A DNA stretch of 64,000 nt from Serratia sp. FDAARGOS_506 (GCF_003812745.1 NZ_CP033831.1:3286001-3350000); one strand, 5' to 3'. Shown: positions 9,038-16,786, numbered from the stretch's first letter. Made by a program: numbers and translations. Notes: generated from the sequence alone by a model not told the origin.

Positions 9038-9307
9038 TTATTTGAACCCGCCACTGCGTATGAACTCGAGACCGGCGGCGGTGATCCGCGTTTGATGCGG
9101 GTCGATATCATAGTTGTTCTCGTCGATGTCGCTCATCACATAGGCCTGTATCAGCCCTTTGGTTTTGAGATAGGCGAAGGGATCGGCGAAGGCGTGCGGG
9201 CTGGTGGCGTCTTGTTTCCACAGTTCGTAGGTTTTTTCATCCAGCGTGCCGGGATGATTGGCGGCCAGCCGGGTTAGGATCTGATTGTAGAACGCATAGT
9301 CGGTCAT
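9038..9307 (-). CDS. Small hypothetical protein, winged-helix-like
   Basis: An 89-residue protein with no name I can assign. An N-terminal helix (YAFYNQILTRLAANHPGT) is followed by a segment ending FAYLKTKGLIQAYVMSD, then DPHQTRITAAGLEFIRSGG. The order helix, LKxKGLI, beta-type stretch, ITxxGLEFI is like the recognition helix and wing of small winged-helix proteins, where ITAAGLEFI is a common closing strand-helix. The ATG at 9307 has AAGGGG upstream on the minus strand. It is isolated, convergent with the preceding operon. Confidence 0.6.
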   Translation of the reverse strand: MTDYAFYNQILTRLAANHPGTLDEKTYELWKQDATSPHAFADPFAYLKTKGLIQAYVMSDIDENNYDIDPHQTRITAAGLEFIRSGGFK

Positions 9308-9387
9308 GATGCAGTCCCCTTTATCGCGAGCGATAATCGCGGAAAATGGCGGTAAGGTCTTTCAATCATAGCCGATGTTGCGTGGGG

Positions 9388-9525
9388 TTAGCCGCGTTGG
9401 CTTTCAATCCAATGGAACAGACGTGAAATGCTGAAGGTGATATCGCCGATGTTGAAGAGTGCGCCGAGCCACAGGGAGAGCATAACAAGGATGCCGATGA
9501 TGACGGGAAGGTCCATTTTGCTCAT
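9388..9525 (-). CDS. Single-pass membrane micro-protein
   Basis: A 45-residue protein starting MSKMDLPVII with one hydrophobic helix (about residues 6-25) and a short polar end, WIESQRG. I chose the ATG at 9525, which has GAAGAA upstream on the minus strand; ATGs at 9540 and 9573 would lengthen it. It resembles the many stress-related single-helix proteins of enterobacteria, but I cannot name it. Confidence 0.5.
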   Translation of the reverse strand: MSKMDLPVIIGILVMLSLWLGALFNIGDITFSISRLFHWIESQRG

Positions 9526-9623
9526 GATCGTGTTCTTCATCATTAAAGAGTGTGTGGCGAAGCGTACCACCAATCCTGATTGTCATAAAATGCGCTGCAT
9601 ATTATTTCGGTTGAATTCAAAGC

Positions 9624-9652
9624 AAAAAGCCACCCAAGCGGGTGGCTTTTGT
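9624..9652. terminator. Bidirectional terminator downstream of proP
   Basis: GCCACCC-AAGC-GGGTGGC with an A-run on the left and a T-run on the right, about 14 bases beyond the proP stop; read on the minus strand it ends the proP transcript. Confidence 0.85.
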
Positions 9653-9665
9653 CTTCCAGCGTCGA

Positions 9666-11168
9666 TCAGTCCAGTTTGGGGTGCTGGTCGATCAGGATTT
9701 GCTTTTTCTTTTCCAGCTCGGCGATCTGCGCATTGATGTCCTCGACTTTCTGTTCGATGTTGTCATAGGTCTCCTGCAGCAGTTCTTTCGCCTCGGTGCG
9801 GTCCGAAGCTGCCGGCGTCGCGCCGCGCAGCGGTTTATTGGCGGTTTCTTTCATATACAAACCGGTGATTAGACCGATCACCGCCACGACCATCAGGTAG
9901 TAGGCCGGCATGTACAGGTTGCCTGTTGCCTCTACCAGCCAAGCGGCAGCGGTTGGTGTCGCACCGGCGATCAGCACCGAAATGTTGAACGAAATCGCCA
10001 GCGCACTATAGCGAATGTGCGTCGGGAACATCGCCGGCAGAATCGATGCCATCACCCCGGTGAAGGAGTTGAGCAGCACCGCCAGCACCAGCAGACCGAC
10101 GAAGATAAGGCCAATCACGTTACTGTTGATCAGAATGAAACATGGGACCGCCAGCGCCAACAGGCCGATGCTGCCGCCGATGATAAACGGCTTACGGCCG
10201 ATGCGGTCACTGGTCAGGCCGATTACCGGCTGCACGAACAGCATGCCGATCATGATGGCGATGATGATCAGGACGCCGTGATCTTCCGAGTAGTGCAGGT
10301 TATGCGACAGGTAGCTCGGCATGTAGGTCAGCAGCATGTAATAGGTCACGTTGGTGGAAATCACGATACCGACGCACACCAGCAGACTTTTCCAGTGTTT
10401 GGCCGCGATCTCTTTGAACGAGGTTTTCGGCGGATTTTCGATGGCGTTGCGGTCCTCTTTCTCCATCTTGTCCACGTGCTGCTGGAATGCCGGGGTTTCT
10501 TCCAGCGCATGGCGCAGATAGAGGCCGATCAGGCCCAGCGGCGCGGCGATGAAGAACGGAATACGCCAGCCCCAGTCGAGGAAGTTGGCTTCACCGACGA
10601 TGCTGGAAATCAGCACTACCACGCCGGCCCCCATCACGAAGCCGGCGATGGAGCCGAAGTCCAGCCAGCTGCCCATAAAGCCGCGCTTGCGGTCCGGCGA
10701 GTATTCGGCGACGAAGATCGCCGCACCGGAATATTCACCACCGACGGAGAAGCCCTGCGCCAGTTTGGCCAGCAACAGCAGGATCGGCGCCCAGATGCCG
10801 ATCGATGCATAAGATGGGATCAGGCCGATACAGAACGTGCTGACCGCCATAATGATAATGGTGACCGAGAGAACTTTTTGGCGGCCAAACTTATCGCCCA
10901 TGGCGCCGAAGAACAGGCCGCCGAGCGGACGCACCAGGAAAGGCACGGAGAAGGTCGCCAGAGCGGCGATCATTTGTACGCCGGGAGAGGCGCCGGGGAA
11001 GAAGACCTGGCCAAGCGCATAGGCGACAAAGCCGTATACGCCGAAGTCGAACCACTCCATCGCGTTGCCCAGGGCCGCTGCGGTGATCGCCTTCTTGAGT
11101 TTGCTGTCATCGATGATGGTGATGTCGTTAATGTGCATCGGCTTATGTCGTTTTTTTCTTAACTTCAT
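9666..11168 (-). CDS. proP: Osmosensing proline/glycine-betaine:H+ symporter ProP
   Basis: Major-facilitator symporter that senses rising osmolality and imports proline, glycine betaine and ectoine. Its 500 residues equal the E. coli length, with very high similarity throughout (EWFDFGVYGFVAYALG, AEYSPDRKRGFMGSWLDFGS, TYMPSYLSHNLHYSEDHGVL). The C-terminal residues about 465-497 form the charged heptad coiled coil that tunes the osmotic response. The start ATG at 11168 is preceded by AAGGGATG on the minus strand. A CRP-like site lies 126 bases upstream, which fits the CRP-controlled P1 promoter known in E. coli. Confidence 0.97.
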   Translation of the reverse strand: MKLRKKRHKPMHINDITIIDDSKLKKAITAAALGNAMEWFDFGVYGFVAYALGQVFFPGASPGVQMIAALATFSVPFLVRPLGGLFFGAMGDKFGRQKVLSVTIIIMAVSTFCIGLIPSYASIGIWAPILLLLAKLAQGFSVGGEYSGAAIFVAEYSPDRKRGFMGSWLDFGSIAGFVMGAGVVVLISSIVGEANFLDWGWRIPFFIAAPLGLIGLYLRHALEETPAFQQHVDKMEKEDRNAIENPPKTSFKEIAAKHWKSLLVCVGIVISTNVTYYMLLTYMPSYLSHNLHYSEDHGVLIIIAIMIGMLFVQPVIGLTSDRIGRKPFIIGGSIGLLALAVPCFILINSNVIGLIFVGLLVLAVLLNSFTGVMASILPAMFPTHIRYSALAISFNISVLIAGATPTAAAWLVEATGNLYMPAYYLMVVAVIGLITGLYMKETANKPLRGATPAASDRTEAKELLQETYDNIEQKVEDINAQIAELEKKKQILIDQHPKLD

Positions 11169-11293
11169 ATAATCATCCCTTAATGAATTATTCGTTGTTC
11201 GTGAAAGCGTAATCTCCGTTCACTGTCATTTTCGAGTTATCAAATCGGCTAATCGAATCGCGGTTCAAGACGATTCATTATCCACATATAAGT

Positions 11294-11309
11294 TGGGATG
11301 TGGATCACA
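11294..11309 (-). promoter_or_regulatory. CRP-like site upstream of proP
   Basis: On the minus strand TGTGA-TCCACA-TCCCA, one mismatch from TGTGA-N6-TCACA. E. coli proP P1 is CRP-controlled, and the position upstream of the gene is compatible. Confidence 0.55.
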
Positions 11310-11582
11310 ATATAACGTCGTTTATGCCAAGGTTATGTCATTTAGGTGACTAATTATTTTGCATCTATAGCTTAACGTTATATCTCGCGACGATCAAATC
11401 CAGTAGTTTAACTTAAGTTTTTGCACCGATTTGGTGCGAGAATAGTCTAATAATCGTTCGATCTGACGGTTTTTCGTCTGATTGACAATGTTTGAAGTAT
11501 AGAGAGTACGGGAGATAAAACAGGAAAAGTTGATGTGTTTGCCGCCAAAAAAGCGACTGACCAAATAGCCAGGCAGTTTGGA

Positions 11583-11870
11583 TTAGGGCGCCGAGGAGCG
11601 GCCGAATTCCAGATAGATTTTCGCCAGGTTCTGGTACTGCGCGCAGCGGTTTTCATCCACCGCCCGTTCCGCCTGACGGCGCTGTTCCTGAGCATTTAGC
11701 CAGTCGGTAATGGTGACGGCGCCCTGCCGGTAACGCACCTCGTTCAGCCGCTCCGATTTCCGCGCCAGCGCAGCGCGCAACCGCAGCCCTTTGACGCTGA
11801 GATCCGGGCGCAGGTTCAAGACGCTGGCGGGAATGCCGATGCCATCTGGCCGCGACAGTTTGAACGGGCG
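11583..11870 (-). pseudogene. Remnant of an outer-membrane efflux factor (TolC/OprM-NodT type)
   Basis: The open frame holds only pieces of an outer-membrane factor. The motif GIPASVLNLRPDLSVKGLRL looks like the P-x-LL-x-RPD segment near the start of such proteins. It runs straight into a C-terminal repeat segment with RYRQGAVTITDWLNAQEQRR and YQNLAKIYLEFG. Upstream is a stop at 11871-11873, with no start codon, signal peptide or lipobox. So the N-terminus is lost and a large internal part is deleted. No partner membrane-fusion or RND gene is nearby. Confidence 0.7.
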
Positions 11871-11968
11871 CTAAACGTGAGGCGCAAAAGGGATGGGAAA
11901 GGCTTTTCCGCTAAAGATCACGGTGAGTTATTATCCATCGGGTGTGCAACCGGCTGCGTGGCGCGTTA

Positions 11969-11988
11969 TACTGGCTAAAAAAACAGTA
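11969..11988. promoter_or_regulatory. LexA (SOS) box of cho
   Basis: TACTGGCTAAAAAAACAGTA matches the 20-base LexA palindrome at all five outer positions on each side (TACTG...CAGTA), 30 bases before the chosen cho start. E. coli cho is SOS-induced. Confidence 0.85.
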
Positions 11989-12018
11989 TTCATTCATCAG
12001 CAGGATAACACCGCCGCC

Positions 12019-12867
12019 ATGATGCCAAACCGCCTCGAGCCAGAACTCGACATTTACCAATACCCGGAGCACCTGCGCGCCTGCCTGGCGCCGTTGCCCA
12101 AAGGGCCGGGGGTATATGTGTTCCACGGCCAGAGCGAAAGCCTGCCGCTTTACATCGGTAAAAGCGTCAACGTACGCAGCCGGGTGATGGCGCATTTTCG
12201 TGCCCAGGACGAGGCGAAAATGCTGCGTCAAACCCGGCGCATCAGCTTCATCGAGACTGCGGGCGAGTTGGGAGCACTGCTGCTGGAGGCGCAGTTGATC
12301 AAGCAACAACAGCCGCTGTTCAACAAACGCCTGCGGCGTTCGAAACAGCTGTGTGCGCTGCGTCTGCAGGCGGACACGGTGACGATTGCCCACGCTAAAG
12401 AGATCGATTTCGCCGCCACGCCCCATCTTTACGGATTGTTTGCCAATCGCCACGCCGCCCTGGAAAAGCTGCGCGCCATCGCCGACGAACACCGCTTATG
12501 CTACGGCAAGCTGGGGATCGACAAGCTGCCCGCCGGGCGAGCTTGTTTCCGCTATAGCCTGCGCAAGTGTGCCGGCGCCTGCTGCGGCATGGAGTCGGCG
12601 CAGGAACATGCGCGGCGGCTCGGCGCGGCGCTTGAACAGCTGCGCATCGCCTGTTGGCCGTTCGCCGGGCGAGTGGCGTTGGAAGAACAGGGCGAGATGC
12701 TGCGTCAGTACCATGTGATTCACAATTGGTTTTATCTGGGCTCGGTCAGCAGCCTGGCGCAGGCACAGCGGCTGCAGAGCACGGCCAGCCACTTTGACAG
12801 CGATGGCTACAAGATTTTGTGCAAGCCGCTCATTGCCGGTGATTACCGGATTATTGAGCTGCCATAA
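12019..12867 (+). CDS. cho: Excinuclease Cho (UvrC homologue), SOS-inducible
   Basis: Cho makes the 3' incision in nucleotide excision repair at lesions poorly cut by UvrC. It corresponds to the N-terminal half of UvrC: a GIY-YIG nuclease (GPGVYVFHG, then LPLYIGKSVNVRSRVMAHF) and the cysteine-rich region (CFRYSLRKCAGACCG). The HhH and RNase H-like parts of UvrC are absent, as expected. I chose ATG 12019 (or the ATG directly after it), which lies downstream of the LexA box and gives 282 residues, near the E. coli 295; longer frames run through the operator. It is the second GIY-YIG repair gene in the window besides uvrC. Confidence 0.95.
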   Translation: MMPNRLEPELDIYQYPEHLRACLAPLPKGPGVYVFHGQSESLPLYIGKSVNVRSRVMAHFRAQDEAKMLRQTRRISFIETAGELGALLLEAQLIKQQQPLFNKRLRRSKQLCALRLQADTVTIAHAKEIDFAATPHLYGLFANRHAALEKLRAIADEHRLCYGKLGIDKLPAGRACFRYSLRKCAGACCGMESAQEHARRLGAALEQLRIACWPFAGRVALEEQGEMLRQYHVIHNWFYLGSVSSLAQAQRLQSTASHFDSDGYKILCKPLIAGDYRIIELP

Positions 12868-12930
12868 TGCCATAATGCTATCGATAATCTAAGACTTATC
12901 TGTAAATTCAGCGCATTATGCTAAAAAAGC

Positions 12931-12958
12931 TTGAGTCCATAATGTTGTTATGGATAAT
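12931..12958 (+). promoter_or_regulatory. Promoter-like sequence ahead of the tRNA-like gene
   Basis: TTGAGT (12931-12936) and GATAAT (12953-12958) are 16 bases apart and followed by the GC-rich GGCGCCCCG, like stable-RNA promoters. The tRNA-like acceptor stem begins 22 bases downstream. Confidence 0.5.
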
Positions 12959-12979
12959 GGCGCCCCGAAGCGAAGGAAC

Positions 12980-13076
12980 GCGCTATTAACTCAGTTGGCA
13001 GAGTGATTGGTTTTATAATGGCTTGTTTTGGCTTGAAAATTGATAGACGCGGGTTCGAGTCCTGCATAGCGCGCCA
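12980..13076 (+). tRNA. Unusual tRNA-like gene with extended anticodon arm (possible tRNA pseudogene)
   Basis: The 97 nt fold as a cloverleaf: acceptor GCGCTAT/ATAGCGC (7 of 7 pairs), bases TA, D stem ACTC/GAGT with loop AGTTGGCA, T stem GCGGG/CCTGC with loop TTCGAGT, discriminator G and encoded CCA. The anticodon arm (13006-13044) is abnormal: 39 nt instead of 17, with nine pairs, three of them G-U wobbles (ATTGGTTTT with AAAATTGAT), and a 21-nt loop containing a tandem TGGCTTG-TTT-TGGCTTG. No normal 7-base anticodon loop can be drawn. It may be a decayed tRNA or a tRNA-like RNA; the conserved ends, CCA and an upstream promoter argue that processing and ageing signals are kept. Confidence 0.6.
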
Positions 13077-13103
13077 GCTTTCTTCCCTTCATCTCACCGC
13101 GCT

Positions 13104-13175
13104 TACCGTAAAGCGCACCCGGGTTGATTTGCACTATCGGCTCCTCGTTGGGATTTTCGGGTGTGCTTTACCGTA
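13104..13175. repeat. Imperfect inverted repeat, 18-base arms
   Basis: TACCGTAAAGCGCACCCG (13104-13121) and CGGGTGTGCTTTACCGTA (13158-13175) are inverted copies with 16 of 18 matches, separated by 36 bases. No T-run follows, so it is not a plain terminator. It could be an RNA hairpin ending the tRNA-like transcript or a remnant of a small mobile element. Confidence 0.6.
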
Positions 13176-13261
13176 ACCGCTGGCTTTCCTTCCTCTTTCT
13201 CTTTCGATCCTTTGCTAAACTGTAATCAGGCAGGCTTGCTGCCCGGCAACAGGAGGTCGAT

Positions 13262-13561
13262 ATGTCTCACTCCGAGCAACTGCAAGAACTCTTGCAACGC
13301 GTCGCCGCGCTCGAGGCGCGAGAGAAAGCGCTGACCGCCGCGTCCAACGCTTATCAGGCGATTATCACCACCATGTTGGGCAATATGGAGAAAACCGAAC
13401 GCGACCGGATCATCGCGATGATCGATCAGGCTCATGAAATCGCCTACGCCCGCGCCATTCAACGCAGCAACGAACCGCAAAAGCAGAAAATCAAACAGGC
13501 CGACGATGTGGCCCAGCGCATGTTCATGTTTGCGCAAGGCAAGGCCGCCCAGCCGCGCTGA
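13262..13561 (+). CDS. IraP-like protein (predicted sigma-S anti-adaptor)
   Basis: A 99-residue, strongly helical protein with heptad-like spacing from residue 6 to about 30. Residues around 8-49 align without gaps to E. coli IraP as I recall it, with about 15 of 42 identities, including TxMLxNM and a conserved arginine followed by I. IraP blocks RssB and so protects RpoS from ClpXP during phosphate starvation. The ATG at 13262 has an excellent AGGAGG. It stands alone downstream of the tRNA-like gene. The C-terminal third (QKQKIKQADDVAQRMFM) differs from IraP, so equivalence of function is inferred only. Confidence 0.55.
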   Translation: MSHSEQLQELLQRVAALEAREKALTAASNAYQAIITTMLGNMEKTERDRIIAMIDQAHEIAYARAIQRSNEPQKQKIKQADDVAQRMFMFAQGKAAQPR

Positions 13562-13684
13562 AGCCGAACTATAACAGTTACCGCCATTAAGTTGGCTAAC
13601 TGATCTACCCGGCGAAACTGTACTTGTGTTACTTTTAGCGGTGAGATTTGATGGCAATGCTGTTTCCAGCATAAGGTTGTAACG

Positions 13685-14188
13685 ATGGACGCGATTAAAA
13701 GCATCTTGGTTAAAGAGATTGAACAGATCAATCGGCGCGAAGGGCGGGACGGCAAGCCGCGCTTCAACAGCGAATTCGCCCGCACTCACCGCTATTTGTG
13801 CCTTGCCATGTTCGCCGGTTATTTCGCGGTGATCGCCGTGATGTATCAAGTGCCTTACATGGGAATGTATGCCTTCCTGGGGTTCACGGCTTTCGTGTTG
13901 TTCATGTTCGCCATGCTGCTGATAGAGATCCGGCCGGTGTACCGCTTCGAGGACATCGGGGTGTTGGATCTGCGGGTCTGCTACAATGGCGAATGGTACT
14001 TTACCCGTGCGCTGTCGCCTTATGCGGTGCAGCGACTGCTGGATGAACCGTCTATCGGCGCCGCGCTGAAACAGAAGATGCGGGTGATCATCGGCAACAA
14101 GGGCGAAATCGACTTCTATGACGTGTACGACATGGCCTACGGAAAAAAGCCGCAGGATGAGCCACCGCAGCTGGCGGCGGCAAACTGA
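13685..14188 (+). CDS. ylaC: YlaC-family inner membrane protein
   Basis: A 167-residue protein matching E. coli YlaC. It has an amphipathic N-terminus (LVKEIEQINRREGRDGKPRF), two adjacent transmembrane helices (about residues 38-58 and 60-80), then the conserved YRFEDIGVLDLRVCYNGEWY and, near the end, KGEIDFYDVYDMA. No biochemical function is known for the family. The ATG at 13685 starts after TTGTAACG, a weak ribosome binding site. It is 123 bases after the IraP-like gene and followed by the 43-residue CxxC protein. Confidence 0.88.
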   Translation: MDAIKSILVKEIEQINRREGRDGKPRFNSEFARTHRYLCLAMFAGYFAVIAVMYQVPYMGMYAFLGFTAFVLFMFAMLLIEIRPVYRFEDIGVLDLRVCYNGEWYFTRALSPYAVQRLLDEPSIGAALKQKMRVIIGNKGEIDFYDVYDMAYGKKPQDEPPQLAAAN

Positions 14189-14257
14189 AAGGTTTCCGGC
14201 CGACGGCTTGTCGATTATACTCAGCGTTTGAACGTGAAGCAGAATGAGGACCAAGCG

Positions 14258-14389
14258 ATGAGTGATGATATTTTCGATTTTGATATCGATGCCGAACTGG
14301 CGAAAGCCGAAGAAAAAGCGGCGCAGAAGGTAAAAGAGGTCCCTGAGTTCCTCGAAGACGAAGCGGACTGCGAAGGTTGCAAGATCTGA
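14258..14389 (+). CDS. 43-residue acidic protein with C-terminal CxxC
   Basis: ATG at 14258 (AATGAGGA upstream) opens a 43-codon frame: an acidic start (MSDDIFDFDIDAEL), a charged helix with AKAEEKAAQKVKE, and an end reading DCEGCKI. The CxxC with neighbouring acidic residues could bind metal or form a redox pair, but I know no family for it. A terminator follows 13 bases after the stop, which supports it being a real transcription unit end. Confidence 0.65.
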   Translation: MSDDIFDFDIDAELAKAEEKAAQKVKEVPEFLEDEADCEGCKI

Positions 14390-14402
14390 TCGCCTGACCC
14401 AT

Positions 14403-14431
14403 AAAAAAAACCGCCGCGGCGGTTTTTTTTA
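14403..14431. terminator. Bidirectional terminator
   Basis: Run of A residues, then the self-complementary ACCGCCGCGGCGGT and a run of eight T residues. It ends the 14258-14389 gene and, on the other strand, the small membrane protein pair at 14453-14681. Confidence 0.85.
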
Positions 14432-14452
14432 TCTCTGAGCGTCGTGCGGTTA

Positions 14453-14566
14453 TCAATCGAGCACGAATCCCCAGATCAGGAACGCCGCCACCAGAATCAG
14501 GCAAAGCGCGGACACCGTCACCAGTATTTTCCCCAGAATGTCTTTTTCTTGTTCCCGCTGCGTCAC
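14453..14566 (-). CDS. Single-pass membrane micro-protein, distal gene of an overlapping pair
   Basis: A 37-codon frame from GTG 14566: a polar head (MTQREQEKDILGK), then one hydrophobic helix (ILVTVSALCLILVAAFLIW) ending GFVLD. A TTG at 14581 would add MDNFN and overlap the stop of the upstream micro-gene by 8 bases, the classic layout for termination-reinitiation. It is followed by a terminator. I do not recognise it; its length and helix are typical of regulatory small proteins that bind membrane transporters. Confidence 0.5.
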   Translation of the reverse strand: MTQREQEKDILGKILVTVSALCLILVAAFLIWGFVLD

Positions 14567-14573
14567 GTTGAAA

Positions 14574-14681
14574 TTATCCAATTAAAAGTCTATGGACCAA
14601 GCCGGCGATGCTGAGATCGAGCGCCACTACGCCCAGCACCATGATCATCATTACCGAAAGAAATCGAGTCTTGCCGTTCAC
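14574..14681 (-). CDS. Single-pass membrane micro-protein, proximal gene of an overlapping pair
   Basis: A 35-codon frame from GTG 14681, with AGGGA upstream on the minus strand: MNGKTRF, then a hydrophobic helix (LSVMMIMVLGVVALDLSIAG) and a basic end LVHRLLIG. Its TAA lies inside the TTGGATAA that may start the next frame. The pair lies downstream of cvrA on the same strand, about 150 bases beyond the cvrA stop. Confidence 0.5.
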   Translation of the reverse strand: MNGKTRFLSVMMIMVLGVVALDLSIAGLVHRLLIG

Positions 14682-14772
14682 ATCCCTAATCCCTGTCGAC
14701 GTCGCTGTTAAATTGTTTTATATCAAATGGATATAATCCAGCGACGCCGTATTTCATGCATCATGATAGTGA

Positions 14773-14788
14773 TTAAGAACGTTCTTAA
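14773..14788. repeat. Perfect 16-bp palindrome TTAAGAACGTTCTTAA
   Basis: A perfect 16-base palindrome about 90 bases upstream of the small membrane protein pair and 45 bases past the cvrA stop. It may be an operator for the small genes; no known regulator site matches it to my knowledge. Confidence 0.5.
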
Positions 14789-14832
14789 GGCCAGAAGTTC
14801 CCTCATCTGATAACGCAGCCGGTGCGGCGGTG

Positions 14833-16554
14833 TTAGTCGGTCACGATCCGAACGCCTATCTTGCTGACTTGGTTGCCGTCCATTTCGGCGATAGTCCAGG
14901 TCAGGCCGTCCCATTCCACCTGGTCGCCGATCACCGGTTCACCGCCGATCAGCTGAATGACGAACTGGCCAAGCGTCTGCTGCTCGTCCACGTCGTCTTG
15001 CAGATTGAGGCCATAAACCTGCGAGATGTCGCTTAAACGGGCATCGGACTGCAGGATAAAGTCACCGAAGAAGCGCTCGTCGAGCGTTACGGCCGGCGCC
15101 TGACTGAACAGCTTGCCGAGGATCGGCAGATCGTGCTCATGGCCGATAACGCACAGAATATCGTTCTCCCGCAGCCGGGTACTGCCGCTTGGGTGCAGCA
15201 ACTCCTTGCCGCGGAACAGGGCGGCAATGCGGGTATTGGGCGGCATTTTCAGTTCACGCAGTGCTGCGCCGACGCACCAGTTTTCCGCCGAAAGCTGATA
15301 AACGAACTGTTCCCACTGGTTTTCCGGGTGCACGTCCAGCCCAACGCGGGAGATAGGCGTCAGCGCCGGTGGCACGATCACCTTGGCTTTTTTGGCGGCG
15401 AACGACAGCGTGGTGCCTTGTAACAGCAGGGAGACCAGCACTACGAAGAAGGCCACATTGAAGAACAGCTGGGCGTTTGGCAGCCCGGCCATCATCGGGA
15501 ACACCGCCAGGATCACCGGCACCGCGCCGCGCAGACCAACCCAGGAAATAAAGCCGCGCTCGCGCAGGGTAAAGCTGCGAAACGGCAGCAGACCGATAAA
15601 TACCGACAGTGGGCGCGCGAACAGGATCATCCACAGCGACAGCAGCAGGGCAGGGATGGCGATCGGCAACAGCTCGTGCGGGTTGAGCAGCAGACCGAGT
15701 ACCAGAAACATGCCGATCTGGCTGAGCCAGGCCAGACCATCGAAGGTTTGTACGATGCCGTGACGGTTGCGGATCGGCCGGTTGCCCAACAGCAAACCGC
15801 ACAGGTACACCGCCAGAATGCCGCTGCCGTCCAGCGCGGTGGTCAGTGCGAAAATAAGAATGCCGCCGCTCACCGCCAGCAGGGGATAGAGGCCGTCTGC
15901 CAGTTTGATGTGGTTGATCAGCGTCAGCAGCAACCAACCGCCGCCCAGACCGAAGACGATGCCCATGCCGAACTGCTGCATCAGATGCAGCGGGAAGGTC
16001 CAGCTCAGCGCGGTTTCCCCGGCGGCGATCATTGCAATCAGCGTGATGGTGAGAAACACCGCCATCGGATCGTTGCTGCCAGATTCGATCTCCAGCGTGG
16101 CGCTGACGCGCTCGTTCAAACCTTTGCCCCCCAGCAGCGAGAAGACTGCGGCGGCGTCGGTGGAGCCGATAATGGCGCCGATCAACAGTCCCTGCAGCAG
16201 ATCGAGATTGAACAGCCAGGCCGCAGCCATGCCGGTCAGGCCGGCGGTGATCACCACGCCGATGGTGGCGAGAGACAGCGCCGGCCACAGGGCGACGCGG
16301 AAAGAACTGACTCGAGTGCGCATGCCGCCGTCGAGCAGGATCACCGCTAACGCGAGGTTACTGACCAGGTAAGCGACCGGATAATTGCTGAAGACGATGC
16401 CGCCGGGGCCGTCGACGCCGGCCAGCATGCCGATCGCCAGGAAGATCACCAGGATCGGAATACCGAGTCGGGAAGAAAACGAGCTGAGCAGAATGCTTGC
16501 CCCCACCAGCACGGCACCGATGACGAACAAACTGTTAATGGTGCTGGCATCCAA
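14833..16554 (-). CDS. cvrA: K+/H+ antiporter CvrA (NhaP2/YcgO)
   Basis: Monovalent cation:proton antiporter of the CPA1 group, linked in E. coli to growth at low osmolarity and cell-volume control. The N-terminal about 390 residues form the multi-helix antiporter domain, with [20 protein letters not shown] and [13 protein letters not shown] carrying the conserved acidic residues of the ion path. A TrkA-C domain (about 400-485, with [20 protein letters not shown]) and a C-terminal CorC/HlyC-like domain (about 490-573) follow. I start it at TTG 16554, where AGGAG is 9 bases upstream and the protein begins MDAS like E. coli MDAT; the ATG at 16590 would add 12 unrelated residues. Confidence 0.93.
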   Translation of the reverse strand: MDASTINSLFVIGAVLVGASILLSSFSSRLGIPILVIFLAIGMLAGVDGPGGIVFSNYPVAYLVSNLALAVILLDGGMRTRVSSFRVALWPALSLATIGVVITAGLTGMAAAWLFNLDLLQGLLIGAIIGSTDAAAVFSLLGGKGLNERVSATLEIESGSNDPMAVFLTITLIAMIAAGETALSWTFPLHLMQQFGMGIVFGLGGGWLLLTLINHIKLADGLYPLLAVSGGILIFALTTALDGSGILAVYLCGLLLGNRPIRNRHGIVQTFDGLAWLSQIGMFLVLGLLLNPHELLPIAIPALLLSLWMILFARPLSVFIGLLPFRSFTLRERGFISWVGLRGAVPVILAVFPMMAGLPNAQLFFNVAFFVVLVSLLLQGTTLSFAAKKAKVIVPPALTPISRVGLDVHPENQWEQFVYQLSAENWCVGAALRELKMPPNTRIAALFRGKELLHPSGSTRLRENDILCVIGHEHDLPILGKLFSQAPAVTLDERFFGDFILQSDARLSDISQVYGLNLQDDVDEQQTLGQFVIQLIGGEPVIGDQVEWDGLTWTIAEMDGNQVSKIGVRIVTD

Positions 16555-16786
16555 AATATCGTTCTCCTGAGGCTGGGGGATAGGGGGCACTGCGCGTATC
16601 TCGATGATAGCGTGTTTAGTGGGTAAAACGCCAAGGCTGATTGCGAAAACAACCGATCAATTATTGCCCTTTGAGGCGATAAACCGAAGAAAGTGAGGAG
16701 AAGGGGGAGAATCCTGCCTTTTATCCAACATTATCAGGCTGCTGTATTTCTGCTTTGGCAACAATGTCCGGTCATGGCTGAGAGAA

